Shown here one piece after another: positions 27,215 through 35,571 of a stretch of 64,000 bases of DNA. The number at the start of each line of letters is the position of its first letter. The stretch's first letter is position 1. The position numbers and the translations under genes were made by a program. The notes beneath the pieces were generated by a model, which was given only the letters and a program-made list of their open reading frames with translations, was not told where the DNA came from and did not search any database. The stretch comes from Tenacibaculum maritimum NCIMB 2154 (lineage in GTDB: Bacteria > Bacteroidota > Bacteroidia > Flavobacteriales > Flavobacteriaceae), in contig NZ_LT634361.1 of NCBI RefSeq assembly GCF_900119795.1, positions 1,054,001 to 1,118,000 of the forward strand, written 5' to 3'.

Positions 27215-27637
27215 ATGTTTAGGATTTTAAATGTATTTTTTTTAGTTGGTTTTATATGTATTTATGTACTTATTTTTTTAAGTAGTTTAAAAGTAACATA
27301 TAGTAATCTTAAATTTTTTAATATTATTAGAACAGGTAAAGTGATAGGTGTGGAATATTATAATACACTTAATGCTGATTTAAAAGGGACTTATACTAAT
27401 GTAATTATTGAAGATAAAACAAAGGATACTATTTATGGTAGTACACAAAAAATGTACAGAGTAGGAGATAAAGTAAAATTTAGGTATATAGGAGAACAAG
27501 GAGGAAATGTGATTTTTGAAGTTAATAATAATATTATTGGTTCTAAATATGACTCATGGGATGTACTTTCTCCATTTATCATATTACTTTTTAGTTATGT
27601 ATTTTTCAGATTTGTTAAAAACAGGATTTTAAAATGA
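27215..27637 (+). CDS. small two-helix membrane protein, DUF3592-like, cassette 2
   Basis: 140 residues. There is an N-terminal helix (VFFLVGFICIYVLIFLSSL), a beta-rich extracytoplasmic middle with YRVGDKVKFRYIGEQGGN, and a C-terminal helix (LSPFIILLFSYVFFRF). The VGDKVKxxY pattern between two helices is typical of DUF3592-type membrane proteins. Each cassette has one such protein directly behind its toxin-like end (23552 N-part, 30579, 34063), with divergent sequence. An inner-membrane immunity protein is a reasonable hypothesis. Its TGA overlaps the next ATG (ATGA). Confidence 0.68.
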   Translation: MFRILNVFFLVGFICIYVLIFLSSLKVTYSNLKFFNIIRTGKVIGVEYYNTLNADLKGTYTNVIIEDKTKDTIYGSTQKMYRVGDKVKFRYIGEQGGNVIFEVNNNIIGSKYDSWDVLSPFIILLFSYVFFRFVKNRILK

Positions 27638-28905
27638 ATAAAATGATAAAAATGAAATTTCTAGTAATAGTTTTTTGCGCGGTTACTACTTTAGTTAATT
27701 CACAAAAAGTTGAGGGCTTATGTTCATCAGTTGATTTATTAGGTATAGGGGTTAAAAATAATGAAATTAAATATGTAAAATATTCTCCGATTTTAAAATT
27801 ACAGAATAAATATAGAACTTTTAAGGAAGTGAAAAACTCAACTGTTGAAGAGTTAATTATTTCACAAATGTCTGTTCAAGATAATGATTGGTTGTCTTTT
27901 AATTTTAATAAAGAAATGAAATGGGCTAGCCAGCAGTTTTTTAGAATTAAAAGTCAAAATACAAAGACTAATTATCTTGAGTTAGTAAGAAAAGCTACAT
28001 ATACTTTTGATAATGAAAATTATGCAATTGTAAGAGTAAATGTTTTTGATGAAAGGAGGGAAAAACCAATTGTAGTAAGTTTAAAAGCAAAAAAAGAAGG
28101 AAATAGATGGTTTTTAATTAGGGGAAAATTGAAAACACCTGTTGAGTTCTTACTCACGAATTTAAATTTGGAATACTTAGATGCTGTTTTTGAAAAAAAA
28201 AGAACAAATAATTCTACTTTAAATAACATTATAGCATCTTCGTGGGATAAGAATAATTTTAATATTGCTAGTTTATATTTAAAATTAGGGAATTTAATGC
28301 TTAGTGATATAGAAGGGTTAAAAGAAATATTTGAAAGAAATAATTCAAGCTCAATAGAGGTAGGAAAGCAAAAATTTTCTTTGGATTTATCTTTAAGTAA
28401 AGAAAATATAAAAGCAAATTACTTAGTTCCTCTTAATAGTCAGAGGTTTTGTTATTATTTTCCAAATGAAATAAGTAAGTATTTAGAGGATGAACTAGAT
28501 CTAGTTTTAAATTATTTAAAAGATAAACAAACTGAAAACGTGAATATTGTACCTATTCATAAGTTTTCTTACTTAAGAAAAGGAACAAATATGATAGTGT
28601 TTAAATATAAAGTAAAAACATCAAAAGAAGAGGAGTTAAAAACAGAACACTATGTGAAAAATAATAATTCGGTCATAGCTTTTGAAGGGAGAAGCGAATT
28701 AGATAAAGATATTTATGAAATTATAAGAGGTCTAAAATCTGTAGCGATTAACGAATTTTCTAATGGGGATAATAACCCAAACTACCCTGAAATCAACAAA
28801 CTAAAGCCTTTCGTAAAAGACGCTAATGGAGTTTTAAATATAGAAAAACTAGCTAAAGTTTTAGAAGAAAACAAAACTTTATTAGCGAAATATCTAGATA
28901 ATTAG
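27634..28905 (+). CDS. secreted two-domain partner protein, cassette 2
   Basis: 423 residues with a signal peptide (MIKMKFLVIVFCAVTTLVNSQ). Two related halves: the first contains SQMSVQDNDWLSFN and a VSLKAKKEGNRWFLIRG strand pair, the second LSLSKENIKANYLVP and IVPIHKFSYLRKGTN. It ends with the shared tail PEINKLKPFVKDANG ... LLAKYLDN. The start overlaps the upstream stop (ATGA). It matches the product at 31001 and the split genes of cassette 1. Candidate immunity or accessory protein acting outside the inner membrane; inferred from position only. Confidence 0.65.
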   Translation: MNKMIKMKFLVIVFCAVTTLVNSQKVEGLCSSVDLLGIGVKNNEIKYVKYSPILKLQNKYRTFKEVKNSTVEELIISQMSVQDNDWLSFNFNKEMKWASQQFFRIKSQNTKTNYLELVRKATYTFDNENYAIVRVNVFDERREKPIVVSLKAKKEGNRWFLIRGKLKTPVEFLLTNLNLEYLDAVFEKKRTNNSTLNNIIASSWDKNNFNIASLYLKLGNLMLSDIEGLKEIFERNNSSSIEVGKQKFSLDLSLSKENIKANYLVPLNSQRFCYYFPNEISKYLEDELDLVLNYLKDKQTENVNIVPIHKFSYLRKGTNMIVFKYKVKTSKEEELKTEHYVKNNNSVIAFEGRSELDKDIYEIIRGLKSVAINEFSNGDNNPNYPEINKLKPFVKDANGVLNIEKLAKVLEENKTLLAKYLDN

Positions 28906-28972
28906 AGTTTTAATAAAAAAGTTACAAATACAGGGGAGTAATGGTCGTTTTAGAGGAGTTGGTTATATTGTA

Positions 28973-30571
28973 GTGCCTTATTTAGCAGATACAACAGAAG
29001 AAAGTAATGTAGATACAGATGTTATAAATGATACTACCACAGGAGAAAACACCAATACAAACACAAACGATACAGATAATTCAAATACGGACACTTCTAA
29101 TAATTCTAGTTCAGATAGTAGCACAACAAATACTACCGATACTACGAATTCCAATAGTGGAACAAATACGACTACAGATACGAATGCCATCGAAAATGGA
29201 AGTACAGATACCAACAATACTACTTCAAGTACAACTGAAAAAGAGGTTGTAATTGAACACAATGGTAAAAGCTATAAAAATAAAGATATAATAGAAGTTC
29301 CTTATTCAAGAGAAGAAACAAACTTTGCCTTTTTATTAAAAAACTATCCTAAAGGCGTAAAAATTAATTGGCAAGTATTAAAGTTAGGAACAGATAATAC
29401 GAGCATTTTTGCTACAAACGAAACAATCCATGATAATTTTGGTATAAATATGAAAGAAATTCATATACTCGATGTTGTAGCCAATTATAATGATGAGAAA
29501 ATTAGGGTTACTATTAAAAGAATAGCTAAAGAGTTTGAACTAGAGGAATTAGTAGTACAAGATGGTAGGGTAGGTAGAAAGAGAAGGGCTGCTAGTTCTG
29601 ATGAAACGCTTTATTTTGTTGATAATAAATTAGGAGAAGATTTGAGAAGTGTTAGATACGGTATAAAAATAAACCCTAAGTTAGATGAAGAAGAAATTAT
29701 CAAAAATAGTATTTCTTGGACAATTAATGAGGAAGAAAATATAGAAGACAGAGGTAAAAAGAGAATCTATGAATGGATTCCAGATAGTAATGAGAATACA
29801 AAAACTATTGTTAAAGCAGGTTACTCAAAAAAAATAGAAAAAGAGGTTAATGTAAAATGGATAGATGAAGACTTAATGCGAATAGACATAGCTCATAAAT
29901 TAGGTCCTATTTTTAAAGCTTTTGATAAACTTAACTATGTAACAAAGAAGTTATCGCCAGCTTTACCATGTGATGTTCAAATTTTAGATAATTATAAAAC
30001 ACTACTAGTACAGAAAAAACTAGGTATTTCCTATCAGACTAAAAATGAAGAAATAAAATACAATCGCTTATACAAAGAAGTGCAAAAGTTTAAATTTTCA
30101 GCTAATAATGGTGTAGATATTTTTAAGTTAAATTGTGGGAAAGAAATTAAAGTGTATATACCTGGAACCTCTTATGAGATAACATTGGCTGGAGCTAAGT
30201 TTTCTATATCATCAGGTTTAAAAGGAGAAATTATGATTCAGAGAGATAAGGAGGTAGAGACAAATCGAGTAAGTTATGCTAATAGTAATGTTAGCGGAGG
30301 TGGTTTTATTAAACCTAGTTTAAAAGCTACTTTAGTAGGTGTAGATGGAACGGTTGAATTATCGGCAGGGATAAGATTTGTATATCCATATAAGAAAAAT
30401 CCAGATATAGTAGGAATTGAAGCGTATTTATCTGATACTTATGGATATTTATTAATATCCAAAGACGTTAGTTTGTTTGTAACCAATGATTTTAAATACG
30501 AATTATTTAAACTAGAAACCAGTGGTAAAATTGAAATAACAACATTTGATATTGGGGATTTAATAAATTAA
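28973..30571 (+). CDS. cassette 3 toxin-like C-terminus, start-less
   Basis: As in cassette 2, the nominal start is an internal GTG in the seam; the seam here begins at 28931 and has the same AGATACAA end as the full-length gene. Order: seam, linker, EKEVVIEHNGKSYKN motif, module A shared with cassette 1 (to VTIKR, residue about 180), a further variable domain closing in VNVKWID, then a unique tip of about 230 residues (ALPCDVQIL, FKLNCGKEI, AGAKFSISSGLKGEIMIQ, LKATLVGVDGTVELSAGIRF). Two Cys positions parallel those of cassette 2, so the two tips may be distant homologues. No signal or enzyme motif. Probably a silent donor. Confidence 0.65.
   Translation: MPYLADTTEESNVDTDVINDTTTGENTNTNTNDTDNSNTDTSNNSSSDSSTTNTTDTTNSNSGTNTTTDTNAIENGSTDTNNTTSSTTEKEVVIEHNGKSYKNKDIIEVPYSREETNFAFLLKNYPKGVKINWQVLKLGTDNTSIFATNETIHDNFGINMKEIHILDVVANYNDEKIRVTIKRIAKEFELEELVVQDGRVGRKRRAASSDETLYFVDNKLGEDLRSVRYGIKINPKLDEEEIIKNSISWTINEEENIEDRGKKRIYEWIPDSNENTKTIVKAGYSKKIEKEVNVKWIDEDLMRIDIAHKLGPIFKAFDKLNYVTKKLSPALPCDVQILDNYKTLLVQKKLGISYQTKNEEIKYNRLYKEVQKFKFSANNGVDIFKLNCGKEIKVYIPGTSYEITLAGAKFSISSGLKGEIMIQRDKEVETNRVSYANSNVSGGGFIKPSLKATLVGVDGTVELSAGIRFVYPYKKNPDIVGIEAYLSDTYGYLLISKDVSLFVTNDFKYELFKLETSGKIEITTFDIGDLIN
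29048..29514 (+). repeat. cassette 3 linker plus module A (copy of 22074-22540)
   Basis: 467 bp matching cassette 1 at constant offset 6974 bp, with few differences. Its first 240 bp (the linker) also match cassettes 2 and 4. Confidence 0.85.
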
Positions 30572-30578
30572 TATATTT

Positions 30579-31004
30579 ATGATAATAAGAATTTTAACCT
30601 ATTTAGTTTTAATTACATTGTTTTTATCATCGCTAATGACTGTAAGTATAAATGTGTATAGTCTTTTTAATGATAGGTTAGAAAAAGGAATAGTTTTTAA
30701 AACAGAAGAGTTTGATTATTCAGGTTATGATCAAAGTTCATCTTATACTACTTTTTATATAAAGAAAGAAGGGAAGAGGCTGGAAGGAGATTACGATATA
30801 GATAAGAACTTTTCGATAACTAAAGGAGATACTGTAGTTTATAGAAGAATAAACTTCCAAAATCAAATAAGACCACTGAGAGTAAATAGTAAAAAAGTTC
30901 AGAGCTATTATGGTCCATGGGATTATTTAAGCTTAATAATTCTTATTGCTATGATACTAATATATTTTTATTGGAATAAATTTATTACGAAATTAAAACA
31001 ATGA
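30579..31004 (+). CDS. small two-helix membrane protein, DUF3592-like, cassette 3
   Basis: 141 residues: N-terminal helix (ILTYLVLITLFLSSLMTVSI), a beta-rich middle with ITKGDTVVYRRINFQN in the same place as VGDKVKFRY of the cassette 2 protein, then helix YLSLIILIAMILIYFYW. It starts 7 bp after the toxin-like frame and overlaps the next gene by ATGA. Family resemblance rests on topology and the central motif; sequence identity to its counterparts is low, as expected for co-evolving immunity proteins. Confidence 0.66.
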   Translation: MIIRILTYLVLITLFLSSLMTVSINVYSLFNDRLEKGIVFKTEEFDYSGYDQSSSYTTFYIKKEGKRLEGDYDIDKNFSITKGDTVVYRRINFQNQIRPLRVNSKKVQSYYGPWDYLSLIILIAMILIYFYWNKFITKLKQ

Positions 31005-32269
31005 TAAAAAATAAAATGATAAAAAAAATAACAATTAAAATAATTTTCTTTTTGCTATGTGTAAACTTAAACGCACAGGAAAGGTACTTGAATTTGCATT
31101 CAAACTTTGGTTTACCAGTTGAACAAAATATGTTTAAATATACCAAGTATCCTTCTAATTTTAGATTGTATAAAGAATATAACTCATATTCTGATAATAA
31201 AAATGAATTCCCAGAAGAAACATTAATATCAGTATTATCTGCAGACAATTATAGATGGGATAGCCAGAATTATGATTATAAAATTAAAAATCATGAGCTA
31301 AAGTATAAATTAAGAAAAGAACTTAAAAAAGAAGAAGCTTTTTTTGAATTACTTCTAAAAATATCTTTTAGAGCGAATGATAGTGATTATGCAATAATAA
31401 AATATCATGTTAAAGAGAAAGATAACATACTGCCTAATTGTAGTGTGTTAAAAAAGGTTAAGGATAAATGGAAAATAATTGAAACAAAAGGAAGCTTAAC
31501 TAAAGCATTTTTCATGTTTAATTATATATCTGTTAAAGCCTTAGAAGCTCTTTTTAATAATTCTAAAATAAATATTAATTCTTATGATAAGTATATTGAA
31601 AAAGTATATAAAGGTGGTATTTTGGAATACGATAAAGCACTAAGTGAAAAGTCGAATAATACCGAAGAAGATTTTAAAGTAATAATGGATCCAATTTTAA
31701 TGAAATTAAAAGTAAATTTCGAACCATTAATTTATGAAAAAAATAATTTTAAAAATCTCACTAAGAAGAATATAAAAGTAAATTATATCAAAGAATTAAC
31801 GTATCAAAAATTTTACGAATATGTTGATAGCACTTATAATTCTGCACTTAAAGATGATTTATCAAATACATTTTTAAAGAAGATTAAGCAGAATAATGAG
31901 ATAAAACCAATATTTAGATTTGAATTTGATTATAAGAATGAAAGATATTGTATTTTTAAGTATCAAGAGTTGATTAAAACAGAAGGAAAAAGAAGTTTAA
32001 CAGTTTTGTTTAGAAAGGAAATGAGTAATGAGTGGAGTTTAGAAAAAGATCCTATATCACTGAAAAATAATGTGTTTTATAAAGTGTTAAGTAATATGAA
32101 TTTATTATTCTATAAAGAATTAATGGTTTTAAAGAATAACCCAAACTACCCTGAAATCAACAAACTAAAGCCTTTTGTAAAAGACGCTAATGGAGTTTTA
32201 AATATAAAAAAACTAGCTAAAGTTTTAGAAGAAAACAAAACTTTATTAGCGAAATACCTAGATGATTAA
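31001..32269 (+). CDS. secreted two-domain partner protein, cassette 3
   Basis: 422 residues with signal peptide (KKITIKIIFFLLCVNLNAQ). The first half contains EFPEETLISVLSADNYRWDSQN, matching EYPEQLIQSVFSATNQEWVNYN of cassette 1; the second half contains LTKKNIKVNYIKELTYQKFYEYV, matching the cassette 2 protein (quoted in parts). It ends with the shared tail PEINKLKPFVKD ... LLAKYLDD. Its last 73 bp and the following non-coding joint are identical to cassette 1's end. Candidate immunity or accessory protein; inference from context. Confidence 0.65.
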   Translation: MIKNKMIKKITIKIIFFLLCVNLNAQERYLNLHSNFGLPVEQNMFKYTKYPSNFRLYKEYNSYSDNKNEFPEETLISVLSADNYRWDSQNYDYKIKNHELKYKLRKELKKEEAFFELLLKISFRANDSDYAIIKYHVKEKDNILPNCSVLKKVKDKWKIIETKGSLTKAFFMFNYISVKALEALFNNSKININSYDKYIEKVYKGGILEYDKALSEKSNNTEEDFKVIMDPILMKLKVNFEPLIYEKNNFKNLTKKNIKVNYIKELTYQKFYEYVDSTYNSALKDDLSNTFLKKIKQNNEIKPIFRFEFDYKNERYCIFKYQELIKTEGKRSLTVLFRKEMSNEWSLEKDPISLKNNVFYKVLSNMNLLFYKELMVLKNNPNYPEINKLKPFVKDANGVLNIKKLAKVLEENKTLLAKYLDD

Positions 32270-33284
32270 GGCATATTTTTTAGCTTTAACAAAGGTTTAC
32301 CGTTAATACCTTTACAGTAGGTCAAGTATCAGGAAGTAATGGTCGTTTTAGAGGAGTTGGTTATATTGTAGTGCCTTATTTAGCAGGTACAACAGAAGAA
32401 AGTAATGTAGATACAGATGTTATAAATGATACTACCACAGGAGAAAACACCAATACAAACACAAACGATACAGATAATTCAAATACGGACACTTCTAATA
32501 ATTCTAGTTCAGATAGTAGCACAACAAATACTACCGATACTACGAATTCCAATAGTGGAACAAATACGACTACAGATACGAATGCCATCGAAAATGGAAG
32601 TACAGATACCAACAATACTACTTCAAGTACAACTGAAAAAGAGGTTGTAATTGAACACAATGGTAAAAGCTATAAAAATAAAGATATAATAGAAGTTCCT
32701 TATAGCAGAGAATTAGATTTACAAACTTTTGAGCTAAAAAATATAGATAAAGATTCCAACCGAATAGAATGGTCATTGCATAAAGATTTTGAAGCTATAT
32801 CGGCAGAAAAGTATTTAGGAAAAGGCGAAAGAATTAGTACAGATGTTCGTGACATAGGAGGTGCTATTGTATTACAAGCAGCATATTGGTCTTCTGCTAG
32901 TAGTTATACAAATGGAGATTCTAAAAAAATAAGAGTGCTATTAAAAATACCTAGAAAAGAGTTTGAACTGGAAGAATTAGTTGCTTTACATCAAGGGAAA
33001 AGATTAGCAAAATCTGGAGAAATTTTATATTTATTGCACCCACCTACGTCTTATGAAGACTATAAAAAAGTAGATTACGGAATAAAAATTAGTCCTAGAC
33101 TAAAAGAAAAGGAGATCCCTAAATATCATATTCAATGGTCATTTGATACCAATAAAAATCCTGAATATTATGGAAAGAAAACATTTACACGTAATTTAAG
33201 AGCTAGGGATGTTAAATATGTGACTAGCGTTCATATAGGTTCTCCTAATAAGCTAGAAAAAAGTGTAGATGTTAAATGGGTAAA
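32197..33284 (+). repeat. 1.09-kb repeat, copy in cassette 4
   Basis: Second copy of the 25397-26484 repeat. It joins the tail of the cassette 3 partner gene to the seam, linker and module B of cassette 4. Confidence 0.9.
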
Positions 33285-34059
33285 AAGAGATTATCAAAAA
33301 ATTAAAATTAGTTTAAGTCCTGATAATTTTTATGATAAAGTAACCTCTGAGAATATTAAAAAAGTTCTTGAAGCGACTAAATTGGTTGAAAAGTATGGAA
33401 AAAAATTAGAAAGCTTTTCTTTTATTAAATCAATACCAAAATCAAGTCCAGTAGGTATTAACTGGTTGTATGAAATTGTTCCTTTTGAAAGTATTGCTGA
33501 GAATAAAGAAGATATTAAATCTCGTTTATATTATAGAGAAAAGAAAACCAAAGGAGGATTTAAAGTAGCTTTAAAAGGTAGTGTTACTGTATGGAAATGG
33601 GGATTACCTATAAAAGAATTACCTATACCAGATTGGGCAGTAGAAAAAATAGAAGAATATGTAACGGCAGAAGTTAAAATAGAGGCTAGTGCTGATGCCT
33701 TCGGAGAGGTAAAAGTAGTTAGCGAAGAAAGAAAATATGTAGAGAGTAATAAATGGGTTGAATATAAAAAATCAATAGATCCTGCAATAATAGGTTTAAA
33801 TGTTACTTTTGGAGCAAGAGGAGAGTTTAGTTTATTAAAAAATAATAATTGGTTTGCTATTAGTGGTTATGCAAGTGGTGTAGCAGGAGCAGAACTTTTA
33901 AGTATTGGTGATGCTAATGGTAATTTTGGAGTCTTTCCTTTGAGAAAAGGTGTGTATTTAGATTTAAACGCAGGTGCTTATCTGGTGTTTTTAGGTAAAA
34001 AATTAGAAACGTCTTCTTATTATGAAAGAATTCAGTTAATTGATCCAATAAAATTATAG
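32371..34059 (+). CDS. cassette 4 toxin-like C-terminus, start-less
   Basis: The nominal start is the internal GTG of the seam. It is identical in plan to cassette 2 through module B and KWVK (residue about 305), then has a unique tip of about 255 residues: a helical stretch (FYDKVTSENIKKVLEATKLVEKYGKK) followed by Gly-rich alternating strands (GGFKVALKGSVTVWKWG, VKIEASADAFGEVKVV, NVTFGARGEFSLL) and DLNAGAYLVFLGKKLE (quoted in parts). The tip again suggests membrane-type beta structure without an enzyme motif. It is the last cassette; its second partner gene is missing because an IS3 remnant follows. Confidence 0.65.
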   Translation: MPYLAGTTEESNVDTDVINDTTTGENTNTNTNDTDNSNTDTSNNSSSDSSTTNTTDTTNSNSGTNTTTDTNAIENGSTDTNNTTSSTTEKEVVIEHNGKSYKNKDIIEVPYSRELDLQTFELKNIDKDSNRIEWSLHKDFEAISAEKYLGKGERISTDVRDIGGAIVLQAAYWSSASSYTNGDSKKIRVLLKIPRKEFELEELVALHQGKRLAKSGEILYLLHPPTSYEDYKKVDYGIKISPRLKEKEIPKYHIQWSFDTNKNPEYYGKKTFTRNLRARDVKYVTSVHIGSPNKLEKSVDVKWVKRDYQKIKISLSPDNFYDKVTSENIKKVLEATKLVEKYGKKLESFSFIKSIPKSSPVGINWLYEIVPFESIAENKEDIKSRLYYREKKTKGGFKVALKGSVTVWKWGLPIKELPIPDWAVEKIEEYVTAEVKIEASADAFGEVKVVSEERKYVESNKWVEYKKSIDPAIIGLNVTFGARGEFSLLKNNNWFAISGYASGVAGAELLSIGDANGNFGVFPLRKGVYLDLNAGAYLVFLGKKLETSSYYERIQLIDPIKL

Positions 34060-34062
34060 AAT

Positions 34063-34521
34063 ATGAGCAAAACAATAACCTTAATAATTATAATAATAAG
34101 TTTTTTTGTAGGGGTATCGGAAATTCATCATGGTTTTAAACAAACTAAGTTTTTGTATGCTCTTTATTTTGATAGAAGTACAATTCAAGAAGATGTATTG
34201 ATAGAGAAAAAGCGTTATAATGTAGATGGAGAAGCTACAGACTTATATTATATTGAAGGGTATTTAAAAGAGAATAAAGTAAAAAAAACAATCTCAGGTT
34301 ATATGCCTTCTTTAGATAAAGATGAAAATGGTAATTTTTTGGTATGGTATTGTAATTTTAAAAATATTAGTTACACATTGACAAGAGAAAAAGAAGAAGA
34401 TCAAATACCTTTTTTTTACTTTAACCCTTGGTTTCATTTTGTTTTATTAGTACTCTTCATCCCATTATTGCTTTACTACCTGTGTAAACTTCCCTACAAA
34501 CCGAACTGTTTGAAAGTATAA
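34063..34521 (+). CDS. small two-helix membrane protein, cassette 4
   Basis: 152 residues, starting 3 bp after the toxin-like frame. N-terminal helix (TITLIIIIISFFVGVSEI), a polar beta-rich middle (VLIEKKRYNVDGEATDLYYI) and C-terminal helix (FHFVLLVLFIPLLLYYL). Same place and topology as the proteins at 27215 and 30579; a VGDKV-like motif is not obvious. The usual large partner gene does not follow. The C-terminus (YKPNCLKV) may have been altered by the transposon junction 27 bp downstream. Confidence 0.62.
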   Translation: MSKTITLIIIIISFFVGVSEIHHGFKQTKFLYALYFDRSTIQEDVLIEKKRYNVDGEATDLYYIEGYLKENKVKKTISGYMPSLDKDENGNFLVWYCNFKNISYTLTREKEEDQIPFFYFNPWFHFVLLVLFIPLLLYYLCKLPYKPNCLKV

Positions 34522-34548
34522 AAAAAGTATTAAATTTAAACAGTAATT

Positions 34549-34815
34549 ATGAGGAAAAGTAAATTTAGTCCCCAGCAAATCGCAAAGATTTTAAAGGAAT
34601 ACGAAAACGGTAGAACCGTAGAAGCAATTTCCAGAGAACATGGAGTTAGTTCGGCAACATTTTATAAGTGGCGTAGTAAATACGCAGGTATGAATGTTAA
34701 AGAGCTCAAACGTCTAAAGGAATTAGAGGAAGAAAATCGAAAATTAAAGCAAATGTATGCTACCCTTGCATTAGATCACCAGATAGCAAAGGAGATTATC
34801 GAAAAAAAGCTTTAA
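34549..34815 (+). CDS. IS3-family transposase OrfA (of a truncated element)
   Basis: 88 residues with a typical IS3-family OrfA helix-turn-helix (FSPQQIAKILKEYENGRTVEAISREHGVSSATFYKWRSKY, quoted as a region) and a C-terminal leucine-zipper-like coiled coil (ELEEENRKLKQMYATLALDH). At its end an A7 run followed by G (34802-34809) is a classical -1 slippage site leading into the OrfB frame, the usual way IS3 elements make the OrfAB fusion. OrfB is truncated here, so the element cannot move itself. Confidence 0.85.
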   Translation: MRKSKFSPQQIAKILKEYENGRTVEAISREHGVSSATFYKWRSKYAGMNVKELKRLKELEEENRKLKQMYATLALDHQIAKEIIEKKL

Positions 34816-34943
34816 AGCCTTGCGTTAAGCGCTTCTTAAGTATTGACCTTTCTCATTACGGCATAAGCAGGGCATGTCGGGTTTTAAAAATGAGTAAAAG
34901 CGTATATTATTATAAGCCAAAATTACAAGACGATACACCAATT
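34803..34943 (+). pseudogene. truncated IS3 OrfB remnant
   Basis: In the -1 frame after the slippery A7G, about 47 residues resemble the start of IS3-group OrfB (VKRFLSIDLSHYGISRACRVLKMSKSVYYYKPK region). Similarity stops at TTGTACAAAC, the start of a lone hairpin repeat; the rest of OrfB, with its catalytic DDE residues, is gone. The frame then runs through the repeat to TGA 35016. Confidence 0.7.
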
Positions 34944-34982
34944 TTGTACAAACTTTTTAGAGGAGGTTTAAAAGTTTGTATA
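34944..34982. repeat. single copy of the TTGTACA hairpin repeat
   Basis: TTGTACAAACTTTTT, a short AGAGGAGG loop and TAAAAGTTTGTATAG form the same hairpin as the units at 17729-17940. The following AAGCAAAAAACAAAAGATCC resembles the sequence after that array (17950-17967). It sits exactly where the IS3 OrfB is cut off. Confidence 0.75.
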
Positions 34983-35018
34983 GAAAAGAAGAAGCAAAAA
35001 ACAAAAGATCCTTCTTGA

Positions 35019-35571
35019 AAAAGGAAGGATACCATAACAACGAGAAATAACTAAATACTTTAATAAAAAATAAAGAGAATCATTTTTGTTCATGTGAGCT
35101 TCTCTGATTGGTTAGCAAATATAAAAGGGCTTTTTAATTTTGGTAGGGAAATAATACCATACTTGAAAACAAGATAAGTACAATTACAGATGTTTGATAA
35201 TTTGCGTAAATGAGTAAAAATGATAGATAAGGTAATGCAATAAGTGTAGAGAGGCACTTAGAAATGAGTTTTGTTTAAATGAGATTGAGCTCAATTAAGA
35301 AGGCTGATTCATGGATTAGTTGAGAAGCTTCAGGCAATTTTTTTATTTTTATAGGAATGTTGAATTTTGATTGATGGCAGTAATTTCAACTTTTTGTTTT
35401 GAAGCGAAAATTTAGGTTTTGCCCTAATGAAATCTTTTGCAGTCTTAACCTTTATGCATAAAACCTGCAAATACATTTTATAATAGAAATAGTTGTATAT
35501 TAAGTATATTTATAAGAGATTTGCAAAAAAAAAGCTAAGAAACGTATTTTTTAGAAATAAAATTAAGCGAT
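35019..35571. other. non-coding stretch with part of a dispersed repeat
   Basis: No convincing gene in either direction. It contains the inverted partial dispersed repeat at 35383-35440. The remainder is A/T-rich without a recognisable motif. Confidence 0.5.
35383..35440 (-). repeat. dispersed intergenic repeat, partial inverted copy
   Basis: Its reverse complement (AAAAGATTTCATTAGGGC ... CGCTTCAAAACAAAAAG) matches the right part of the repeat at 17215-17375. Copies flank the toxin locus in opposite orientation. Confidence 0.55.

Noticed and set aside
34803..35018. Functional OrfB of the IS3 element at 34549
   Set aside because: Only about 47 residues remain, without the DDE catalytic core.
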